From an uncultured Subdoligranulum sp. (lineage in GTDB: Bacteria; Bacillota; Clostridia; Christensenellales; CAG-314), in contig URVX01000088.1 in assembly GCA_900551395.1 (NCBI GenBank), forward strand, positions 1 through 5,461: a stretch of DNA of 5,461 nucleotides, in the 5' to 3' direction. Position numbers and translations under genes: made by a program. This document shows positions 1-5,187 of this stretch, in pieces (position 1 is the first letter of the stretch; each line of letters starts with the position of its first letter). Below the pieces are notes generated by a model. It ran no database searches. It saw nothing but the letters and a program-made list of their open reading frames with translations, and had not been told where the DNA came from.

Positions 1-64
1 CCTTGCCCAGATACTTTTCTATGGTTTTAGCTTTCGCGGGAGATTCCACGATGACCAATTTCAT
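1..64 (-). CDS. topA: DNA topoisomerase I, N-terminal start only (partial)
   Basis: Only the first 21 codons are in the window and the gene runs off the left edge. The peptide begins MKLVIVESPAKAKTIEKYLG, the signature first strand and loop of the TOPRIM domain of type IA topoisomerases. Glu7 in VESPAKA corresponds to the conserved metal/acid-base glutamate near the N-terminus of bacterial TopA. The enzyme relaxes negatively supercoiled DNA through a single-strand break. The start is well set: ATG overlaps the dprA stop as ATGA, and a GGAGG lies 7 bases upstream, inside the last dprA codons, so translation is probably coupled to dprA. The dprA-topA order is common in Bacillota. The catalytic tyrosine and the zinc-ribbon tail lie outside the window and cannot be judged. 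Confidence 0.93.
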   Translation of the reverse strand, partial: MKLVIVESPAKAKTIEKYLGK

Positions 65-1185
65 AAAAATGCCTCCGCATCAAGTTGATAATTGTTTCCC
101 GCGAGCTTTGTTATCAGTCCTTTGAGCTCCAGCACAGAAAGGAGATAACTCAATTCGCCGGTTTTTATTTTGCTTTTTGACAGCAATTGATTGAAATGAA
201 GCTTGTCCTCTTTGAGCAGGTCTACGACGAGCTGCTCGTTTTCGGAAAGCTGCAAAGTCTTTTTTGCTTTGGAAACGCCGAGCTTCTCAAAAAGAAATCT
301 CGATCTTATTTCTTCGGGTGCGGTGACCAGGCAGCCGGGATAGCTCCTGATGATTTCATTGGCGCCTCTCGATGCGAAATTGTAAATCTCGCCGGGCACG
401 ACAAACAGGTTTTTGCCCATTTCCGTCGCAAAATCTATCGTGCCGAAGGCTCCGCTTTTCAACCCGGCCTCGACAAGCAGCACTCCGTCGCACAGCGCGG
501 CAATAAGCCTGTTTCTCATAGGAAACTGAAAAGCGCTCGGCTCCGCAGACGGCTTGAATTCGCTGAACACCAAACCGCCGTTTTCCGCAATCTCGCGCGC
601 AAGTCCGACATTTGACTGCGGATACACGTTGTTTATGCCGCCGCCGAGAATTGCCACCGTTTTGCCCTTTTTCGCCAAAGCGGCGCGGTGCGCCAAAGAA
701 TCTATTCCCAAAGCAAGTCCGCTGACAATCACGAAATCATTTGCAAGCTCGCCGACGAAATGTTCTGTAACTCTCCTGCCGTACGAGGTGTTTTTTCTCG
801 TTCCGACAACGGCAAGCGCGGGAGATTTCCGCAAAAGAGAAACGTCCCCTCGACAGAACAGAGTTAACGGCGGGTCGGGCATTTCCCTGAAAAAGTCGGG
901 ATAATTTTCGTCGAAATACGTGACCGCCTCTATGCCGTTTTTCTCGAGCTCCTGTTCGATATAGCGGAAAAATTCTTCCGAAAGTACGAATTTTATTTTG
1001 GAAAAAAAGCTTTCGCCGAAAAGCTCGACTATTTTTCCGCGCAGCGCGTCAGGTCGTTTCCACAACTGTTCGGGGTCGGAATCGCATTCCTTTATCAAAG
1101 CATAGGTCTTTAAGGGCGAGCCCGGCTCGAGATAACTCAAACCGAGACACATTTTCGCCAGATTGCTTGCGTTTCTGTCAGACAT
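61..1185 (-). CDS. dprA: DNA processing protein DprA (Smf), RecA loader
   Basis: 374 residues from the chosen ATG. DprA binds incoming single-stranded DNA, protects it and loads RecA during natural transformation; it is also kept in many species not known to be competent. An all-helical N-terminal part (about 1-100) is followed by the Rossmann-like core: VGTRKNTSYGRR at about 127-138, SGLALGIDSLAHR at about 155-167, a GGG turn at 181-183, FPMRNRLIAAL at 221-231, VEAG at 238-241, then SGAFGTI leading into GKNLFVVPG near 257-265. The tail (about 313-370) reads as the DprA winged-helix domain. Start choice: ATG at 1185 overlaps the comM stop by 8 bases. An in-frame TTG at 1227 would add 14 residues but lies deep in comM, with the only GGAGG just downstream of it. 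ATG 1185 has only a weak upstream GGA, so reinitiation after comM is likely. The gene ends in an ATGA overlap with topA. Confidence 0.95.
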   Translation of the reverse strand: MSDRNASNLAKMCLGLSYLEPGSPLKTYALIKECDSDPEQLWKRPDALRGKIVELFGESFFSKIKFVLSEEFFRYIEQELEKNGIEAVTYFDENYPDFFREMPDPPLTLFCRGDVSLLRKSPALAVVGTRKNTSYGRRVTEHFVGELANDFVIVSGLALGIDSLAHRAALAKKGKTVAILGGGINNVYPQSNVGLAREIAENGGLVFSEFKPSAEPSAFQFPMRNRLIAALCDGVLLVEAGLKSGAFGTIDFATEMGKNLFVVPGEIYNFASRGANEIIRSYPGCLVTAPEEIRSRFLFEKLGVSKAKKTLQLSENEQLVVDLLKEDKLHFNQLLSKSKIKTGELSYLLSVLELKGLITKLAGNNYQLDAEAFL

Positions 1186-2698
1186 TGTATTTTTTGTCCA
1201 GCGTTCTGTATTGAATTGCCTCCGCAATATGCGCGGAAGAAATCTGTTCGCAGGTCTCCAAATCGGCTATTGTTCTCGCCACCTTGAGTATACGGCTGTA
1301 AGCCCTCGCGCTCATCCTGAATTTTTCAAAGGAGGTCTTTATCAGCGCCGCGCTTTCGTCGTCGATACGGCAGAATTCCTTTATCTGCGAGTTGTTCATC
1401 TGCGCGTTGGAATAAATCCCCGAATCGGCATAACGCGTCTTTTGCAGCTCTCTGGCGGCGTTTACGCGCGCTCTGACCGAAGCGGAATCCTCCGAAAGCG
1501 ATTCGTCGCGCAAATCGTCGTAAGAAATGCTGTCCACCTCTACGTGAATGTCTATTCTGTCCAAAAGAGGTCCGCTCAGCTTGGACAAATAGTTGTGAAT
1601 CTGTACGGCAGAGCAGGTGCACTCCTGCGTCGCGCTGCCGTAATTTCCGCACGGACAAGGATTCATGCTTGCAATCAACATAAAGTTCGCCGGATAAGTC
1701 ACCGTATGCGCGGAACGAGTTACCGTTATCTCCTTGTCCTCCAGCGGCTGTCTCAAGGTTTCGAGCAAGTTCCGCTGGTACTCCGGCAGCTCGTCGAGAA
1801 AAAGCACGCCGTTGTGCGCAAGACTCACCTCTCCCGGTCTGGCTTTTGCTCCGCCGCCCGTCACTGCGGGCATAGTTGCCGTGTGGTGGGGCGACCTGAA
1901 GGGTCTGGAATAAACGAATCCGTCCAATTTGCCCGCAACGCTGTGAATTTTGGCTATTTCCAGCGCTTCGGCAAAGCTCAAGTCGGGCATAATAGACGGC
2001 ACTGCTCTCGCCAGCATGGTTTTGCCCGCGCCGGGAGGTCCTATCAACAATATATTATGCCCTCCGGCAACGGCAACCTCCATCGCTCTTTTTGCCGCAA
2101 ACTGACCTTTTATGTATTTTATGTCGCGGGACTCGTCGAATTCGCCGCCGAAATTCCATTGCTTTATTTCAAGACGTTCAAGCTCGCCCGATCCGGCAAG
2201 ATACTCGTAAACCTCTCCGAGCGAATGCGCAACGAAAATATTCAGCCCCTCGATATATTGAGCCTCCTCTTTGTTGCCGTAAGGAATAATGATATTGTCG
2301 AAGCCCTGTTGCTTTGCCGAAATGATAATTGGCAGAATGCCGTTTACGCGGCGCAGCTCGCCGTCAAGAGACAGCTCGCCCAAAAAAATCTTGTTTTTGA
2401 GTCTCGAGCAGGAAAGCTGTTCGGACGCCGCCAGCATGCCGACAGCCATTGCCAAATCGTAAAGTGAGCCTTCCTTTTTCGTGTCGGCGGGAGCCAGATT
2501 GACGACTATCCTGCCTATCGGAAAGCCGAAGCCCGAGTTTCGGATTGCCAATCTTACTCTTTCTTTGGCTTCCTTTACCGCCGTGTCGGCAAGACCGACT
2601 ATGTCGCACGCGGGCACTCCCGTGTGCATATCCACCTCCACGTTTATCGGATATCCCGTCAGACCGTTCAGCCCGAAGCTCATCAACTTCGCCAACAT
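1178..2698 (-). CDS. comM: ComM/YifB family Mg-chelatase-like AAA+ ATPase
   Basis: 506 residues, full family length. The family includes ComM, a hexameric helicase that extends D-loops by branch migration in natural transformation. Domains: an N-terminal Lon-protease-like (S5-fold) region (about 1-170, with NGLTGYPINVEVD near the start and LAPADTKKEGSLYDL near 68-82), then a Mg-chelatase subunit I AAA+ module with Walker A GPPGAGKT at 220-227, the SPHHTA motif at 269-274, Walker B GVLFLDE at 297-303, and SGPLLDRID at 375-383 carrying the presumed arginine finger. Four cysteines (CPC at 348-350 and CTC at 360-362) form a family-typical zinc-ligand-like cluster. The C-terminal lid has SARAYSRILKVARTIADLE. 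ATG at 2698 is preceded by GGAGGG with a 7-base spacer. It is the first gene of an apparent comM-dprA-topA operon with its own promoter. Its N-terminal Lon-like part sometimes leads to misannotation as a protease, but no protease active site is expected. Confidence 0.96.
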   Translation of the reverse strand: MLAKLMSFGLNGLTGYPINVEVDMHTGVPACDIVGLADTAVKEAKERVRLAIRNSGFGFPIGRIVVNLAPADTKKEGSLYDLAMAVGMLAASEQLSCSRLKNKIFLGELSLDGELRRVNGILPIIISAKQQGFDNIIIPYGNKEEAQYIEGLNIFVAHSLGEVYEYLAGSGELERLEIKQWNFGGEFDESRDIKYIKGQFAAKRAMEVAVAGGHNILLIGPPGAGKTMLARAVPSIMPDLSFAEALEIAKIHSVAGKLDGFVYSRPFRSPHHTATMPAVTGGGAKARPGEVSLAHNGVLFLDELPEYQRNLLETLRQPLEDKEITVTRSAHTVTYPANFMLIASMNPCPCGNYGSATQECTCSAVQIHNYLSKLSGPLLDRIDIHVEVDSISYDDLRDESLSEDSASVRARVNAARELQKTRYADSGIYSNAQMNNSQIKEFCRIDDESAALIKTSFEKFRMSARAYSRILKVARTIADLETCEQISSAHIAEAIQYRTLDKKYNV

Positions 2699-2728
2699 TT
2701 GTAAAACCCTCCGTTCCCTTAATTTTTT

Positions 2729-2757
2729 ATTTTAAAGAAATTTTTCCAAATATACAA
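2729..2757 (-). promoter_or_regulatory. Candidate sigma-A promoter for comM-dprA-topA
   Basis: On the minus strand a -35 box TTGTAT (2757-2752) and a -10 box TAAAAT (2734-2729) are separated by exactly 17 bases. The -10 matches TATAAT at five of six positions; the -35 keeps the TTG. A start near 2722 would give a leader of about 24 bases that contains the comM GGAGGG site. The terminator of rplS lies just upstream, so a new promoter is needed here. The region is A/T-rich, so another register cannot be excluded. Confidence 0.55.
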
Positions 2758-2773
2758 GCAAATCGAAGCAAAT
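2756..2773 (-). repeat. 8-bp direct repeat, 10-bp period, at the comM -35 region
   Basis: ATTTGCTT occurs twice on the minus strand (2773-2766 and 2763-2756), separated by CG, so the copies repeat every 10 bases, about one helical turn. The downstream copy overlaps the proposed -35 box by 2 bases. This placement would suit a regulator bound to one face of the helix, but an A/T-rich region can give such a repeat by chance. No known binding site is recognised. Confidence 0.5.
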
Positions 2774-2805
2774 TCAGCGTTTTTTTGAAAGCGCGAAAAT
2801 AGCTT

Positions 2806-2841
2806 TTTAAAAGAAAAGCCGTCCGCATAGGGACAGCTTTG
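2806..2841 (-). terminator. rplS: Rho-independent terminator after rplS
   Basis: Starting 5 bases after the rplS stop, the minus strand forms a 10-bp stem, AAAGCTGTCC (2840-2831) with GGACGGCTTT (2824-2815), containing one G.U pair and a 6-base loop CTATGC. It is followed by a T-rich run (TTCTTTT). This is a standard intrinsic terminator and separates rplS from comM. Confidence 0.88.
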
Positions 2842-2845
2842 TTTA

Positions 2846-3187
2846 TTAAACGGTTTCTTTGATTTTGGCAGCCTTGCCGGTACGCTTGCGCAGATAGTAG
2901 AGCTTTGCGCGTCTTACGCGACCGCGCCTCACAACCTCGACCTTGTCGATTTTGGGGCTGTGCACGGGGAATGTTCTTTCCACGCCTATGCCGCTGGAAA
3001 TGCGGCGCACGGTGAAAGTCTCTCTCAGACCTCCGTGCTTGCGCGCGATGACTATGCCTTCATAAGCCTGAATTCTTTCCTTGTTTCCTTCGATAACCTT
3101 AAAGAAAACCTTGACTGTGTCGCCGACGGAAAAAACAGGCGCGTTGGGATTGAGATTCTCCTGCTCGATTGCTTTGATGATGTCCAT
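2846..3187 (-). CDS. rplS: 50S ribosomal protein L19
   Basis: 113 residues, the normal size of L19, which sits at the 30S-50S interface. Family landmarks are all present: [20 protein letters not shown] near 19-38, the [11 protein letters not shown] strand at about 43-53, [19 protein letters not shown] at about 56-74 with [14 protein letters not shown] following, and the basic tail [21 protein letters not shown] at 3187 has a strong AGGAGG 9 bases upstream. In most Bacillota rplS follows trmD directly; here it is after yraN and is flanked by its own promoter and terminator, so it appears to be transcribed mainly alone. It is the only gene in the window with a long structured leader, in keeping with autoregulation of ribosomal protein genes. 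Confidence 0.98.
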   Translation of the reverse strand: MDIIKAIEQENLNPNAPVFSVGDTVKVFFKVIEGNKERIQAYEGIVIARKHGGLRETFTVRRISSGIGVERTFPVHSPKIDKVEVVRRGRVRRAKLYYLRKRTGKAAKIKETV

Positions 3188-3210
3188 TTGACTTTTCCTC
3201 CTACAGAAAA

Positions 3211-3220
3211 TAGTTAACTA
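3211..3220. repeat. Perfect 10-bp palindrome in the rplS leader
   Basis: TAGTTAACTA is its own reverse complement. It lies between the leader stem-loop and the AGGAGG ribosome binding site of rplS. It could be a small dimeric-protein site in DNA, or it could pair with alternative partners in the RNA. It has no loop, so it is not a useful RNA hairpin by itself. Its role is unknown. Confidence 0.5.
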
Positions 3221-3256
3221 AACGTTCATACGCAAGTCTTTGCCATTGGAACGTCC
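3220..3256 (-). promoter_or_regulatory. rplS: Stem-loop in rplS 5' leader, candidate L19 autoregulatory element
   Basis: In the minus-strand RNA, GGACGTTC (3256-3249) pairs with GAACGTTT (3227-3220) in six Watson-Crick and two G.U pairs. Inside, separated by a 5-by-4 internal loop (CAATG opposite GTAT), GCAA (3243-3240) pairs with TTGC (3235-3232) around an AGAC tetraloop. A leader of about 77 bases ending at the rplS start, with a two-part hairpin, matches in location the L19 leader RNA known from Bacillota, in which ribosomal protein represses its own mRNA. I cannot confirm a match to that family's consensus from memory, so family membership is inference; the pairing itself is seen directly. 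Confidence 0.55.
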
Positions 3257-3270
3257 GAAGTCACCGATAT

Positions 3271-3299
3271 ATGATAGCACGAATCGCGCGAATTTACAA
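3271..3299 (-). promoter_or_regulatory. rplS: Extended -10 sigma-A promoter of rplS
   Basis: The minus strand carries -35 TTGTAA (3299-3294), a 17-base spacer and -10 TATCAT (3276-3271), which matches TATAAT at five of six positions. A TG dinucleotide sits one base before the -10 box (TGCTATCAT), the extended -10 arrangement. Transcription would start near 3264, leaving a leader of about 77 bases. This is the best promoter in the window and fits a highly expressed ribosomal protein gene. Confidence 0.78.
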
Positions 3300-3300
3300 G

Positions 3301-3341
3301 CGTTTTTTTCAAAAATCTAAAAAATATTGGGTTTAAAATTC
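3301..3341 (-). promoter_or_regulatory. A/T-rich UP-element-like tract upstream of the rplS promoter
   Basis: Immediately upstream of the -35 box the minus strand has phased A and T runs (AATTTTAAA, AATATTTTTT, ATTTTTG, AAAAAAA). Such tracts at -40 to -80 often contact the RNA polymerase alpha subunit and raise output of ribosomal promoters. I see no convincing stem-loop terminator between the yraN stop and this tract, so read-through from the upstream operon into rplS remains possible. Confidence 0.4.
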
Positions 3342-3369
3342 TGAACGCCAGGCAAACATCTATGACGGC

Positions 3370-3728
3370 TCATTCGTCCTCGAAGGCGTTTTCGATATGG
3401 TTGATTGCAGGTTTATCCCCTTCGCCCACAACCTCGACGATATCGAAACGACAAGGAATCGTAGTCAGCCTGTTGACGGCAAGATACATTTTTGCCGTGC
3501 GCACGATTTTAGGCGCTTTCTGAAATCCACCGCTTGCCGGGGAATTTCCAAAACGAGAATTTTGCGCTTCTTTACCTGCTCGAAAACGAGGAAATTTTTA
3601 TCCCTTGCGGTTATATCAATCTCTCCGCCCGCCGCAGCGTAATTTCTGCACAAGATTTTGTATCTTTTCTTTTTAAGAAATTCCGCAGCGGCGTCTTCGC
3701 CCTTTCGTCCTGATATTTTAGTGTTCAT
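3370..3728 (-). pseudogene. yraN: YraN/UPF0102 family nuclease-fold protein, reading frame broken
   Basis: Family function is uncertain; the fold is PD-(D/E)XK-like (Holliday-junction-resolvase type). Frame 1 from ATG 3728 gives a good N-terminal half: SGRKGEDAAAEFL, RNYAAAGGEIDITARD (35-38 GEID) and LVF. Read straight on, it stops at 3465 after 87 residues. The conserved C-terminal half (KIVRTAKMYLAVNR, CRFDIVEVVG, INHIENAFEDE) lies in a second frame and ends with TGA at 3372-3370. The middle alternates: RFGNSP is in frame 2, QAVDFRKRLK in frame 1. Adding an A to the A4 run at 3560-3563, removing one G at 3537-3538 and adding an A to the A4 run at 3507-3510 restores a continuous protein of 119 residues, the usual family length. 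Also, the expected VEVK reads EQVK, losing the catalytic-type glutamate. It overlaps the rnhB end by 11 bases and has no clear ribosome binding site, so it relied on coupling. It may be a true pseudogene or contain sequencing errors. Confidence 0.85.
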
Positions 3729-4341
3729 CTGCAGAATTTACGAAATTTTTTATAAAGGTTTGTCTGTGCAACGGACACGCTCCGAATTTCTTCAGCGCTT
3801 CTATGTGCGCCCGCGTCCCGTAGCCCTTGTGTTTTGCAAAACCGTATTCGGGATATTGCCTGTCATACTCTCTCATCAGCCTGTCTCTGAAAACCTTTGC
3901 GAGAATACTCGCCGCCGCAATGGAGTAGCTTAACGCGTCGCCGTGCACAATGGGCAGAGTTACGAACGGAGAGTTTTCCAGCTTCACCGCGTCCACAAGA
4001 ACTATTTCGCTTCGGGAGCGAAGCTGCTCGAGACAGCTTTTCATACAGTGCTTAGTCGCATTAAGTATATTTATTTCATCGATTTCCCGATTATCTATTA
4101 CTGAAATAGTATATTCAATAGCCTTTTCTTTAATCAGCTCAAACAATTTTTCGCGCTTGGCTTCGGATAAAAGCTTGCTGTCGTCTACGCCGTCTATCAG
4201 CTGCCCCTCTCTCAAGGGCATAACGGCGCATGCGGCAACCACCGGTCCCGCAAGCGGTCCTCTGCCCGCCTCGTCCACTCCGGCGATAAACGCTTTGCCC
4301 TGCGCGATGAATTTTCTTTCGTATTCCAGCTTGAGTTTCAT
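3718..4341 (-). CDS. rnhB: Ribonuclease HII
   Basis: 207 residues, typical for bacterial RNase HII, which cuts RNA in RNA:DNA hybrids and 5' of single ribonucleotides in DNA. The metal-binding carboxylates are all visible: Asp23 and Glu24 in GVDEAGRGPLAGPV, Asp117 in IVLVDAV, and Asp135 in VHGDALSYSIAAASILAKV; the 18-residue spacing of the last two fits the family. The GRG at 26-28 and the tyrosine in HKGYGT (about 171-176) fit the ribonucleotide-recognition elements. The open frame extends upstream to 4659, but that part is low-complexity basic sequence antisense in frame to rbgA coding. The true start is ATG 4341, which overlaps the rbgA stop as ATGA and has GGAGG close upstream. Translation is probably coupled to rbgA, and the gene overlaps yraN downstream. 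Confidence 0.97.
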   Translation of the reverse strand: MKLKLEYERKFIAQGKAFIAGVDEAGRGPLAGPVVAACAVMPLREGQLIDGVDDSKLLSEAKREKLFELIKEKAIEYTISVIDNREIDEINILNATKHCMKSCLEQLRSRSEIVLVDAVKLENSPFVTLPIVHGDALSYSIAAASILAKVFRDRLMREYDRQYPEYGFAKHKGYGTRAHIEALKKFGACPLHRQTFIKNFVNSADEH

Positions 4342-5183
4342 AAGTCCTCCGGCGCTTCGAGTGAAATACGTCCCAGTCTCCCTTTTCTGAAATCGTCTAT
4401 GAGCGCAGCCGCACACCTTTCCCTGTCCGGCTCGCCTTTGAGAATACAGCCGCGTTTGAGGCATATTTTGTCCAGCAGTTCTCCGTCTCTCAAATCGTCT
4501 TCGGACAAGCCGTAACGCTTTATCAATACGTCGGGCGCAACGACCTTGAGCCTGTCCAAAAGATTCAATCCGCCCTCCTGTCTGTCCACTACGTTGTCGC
4601 TTATGCTGCCTATGAAAAACAGATTTTGGGCTACGTTCTGATCTTCGAATTTCGACCAAAGCGTTCCCGGCGTGTCAAGCAATTCCATACCGTCGCTCAA
4701 ACGAATCCACTGTTTGCCTTTTGTGACGCCGGGCTTGTTTCCGGTTATCGCGTTTTTTCTGCCGCTTAACAAATTTATTATGCTTGACTTGCCGGAGTTG
4801 GGCACGCCGATAATCATTATTCTTACGGGTCTCGCAACGCCGCGCTGTCTCAAGCGCTCCACGTTTTTCATCTCCAAGGATGCGAAAGCTCTTTCTATAA
4901 GCTTGGCGCACCCTTTTTCGTTTGCGTTGAGCGCAACGGCATTTCCCCCCCTCGATGAAAAATATTCAATCCATCTTTCAGTAGTCTCAAAGTCGGCAAG
5001 ATCAGATTTATTGAGCAAAAAAACGCACGGCTTTTTTTCCGTATATCGTTCAAAAGCCGGATTGAAGCAGGAAAAAGGAGCGCGACTGTCGAGGACGTAG
5101 CCTATTGCGTCCACGCCCTTTACGCTCTCCTCCATCATTCTCAACGATTTGGTCATGTGACCGGGAAACCACTGAATATGCAT
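4338..5183 (-). CDS. rbgA: Ribosome biogenesis GTPase RbgA (YlqF)
   Basis: 281 residues, nearly the length of Bacillus RbgA. It is a late 50S assembly factor that binds the pre-50S particle. The GTPase motifs are circularly permuted, the mark of the family: G4 NKSD at 58-61 comes before G1 GVPNSGKS at 126-133, followed by G2 Thr154 in PGVTKG and G3 DTPG at 170-173. The N-terminus has WFPGHM at 5-10, whose His9 is the proposed catalytic histidine replacing the usual glutamine. A helical C-terminal RNA-binding domain (about 185-281) follows, with NLLDRLKVVAPD and LIDDFRKGRLG. The start ATG 5183 lies 4 bases after the trmD stop, with GGGGA about 11 bases upstream, a longer spacer than elsewhere here. 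rplS, which normally separates trmD from rbgA in related genomes, is absent at this junction. Confidence 0.97.
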   Translation of the reverse strand: MHIQWFPGHMTKSLRMMEESVKGVDAIGYVLDSRAPFSCFNPAFERYTEKKPCVFLLNKSDLADFETTERWIEYFSSRGGNAVALNANEKGCAKLIERAFASLEMKNVERLRQRGVARPVRIMIIGVPNSGKSSIINLLSGRKNAITGNKPGVTKGKQWIRLSDGMELLDTPGTLWSKFEDQNVAQNLFFIGSISDNVVDRQEGGLNLLDRLKVVAPDVLIKRYGLSEDDLRDGELLDKICLKRGCILKGEPDRERCAAALIDDFRKGRLGRISLEAPEDL

Positions 5184-5187
5184 AAAA

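Noticed and set aside
187..904. Plus-strand open frames over dprA
   Set aside because: Both are antisense to the conserved DprA core, lack ribosome binding sites and show no recognisable domains.
1163..2467. 434-codon open frame on the plus strand
   Set aside because: It is entirely antisense to comM, whose motifs are unmistakable. Its predicted protein is rich in Arg, His and Cys with no family features, as expected of a frame opposite a G/C-containing coding strand.
2788..2806. Weak inverted repeat AAAGC...GCTTT between rplS and comM
   Set aside because: Only five pairs in very A/T-rich DNA; the stronger hairpin at 2815-2840 already explains termination.
3342..3369. Terminator after yraN
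   Set aside because: The short TGCC/GGC complementarity has almost no loop and no T run directly after it; the later A/T runs fit an UP-like tract better.
3507..3570. Programmed ribosomal frameshifting in yraN
   Set aside because: There is no classic heptameric slippery site and no stimulatory stem that I can see, the A runs are only four long, and up to three shifts in both directions would be needed.
3465..3728. 87-residue protein as a complete small gene
   Set aside because: It contains the N-terminal half of YraN and then loses the family pattern, while the missing C-terminal half continues in another frame to 3370. It is a broken yraN, not a separate short gene.
4342..4659. N-terminal extension of rnhB making a 313-residue protein
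   Set aside because: The extension lies within the rbgA coding region, reads as low-complexity basic sequence, and the conserved RNase HII start is at ATG 4341 with GGAGG and an ATGA overlap.
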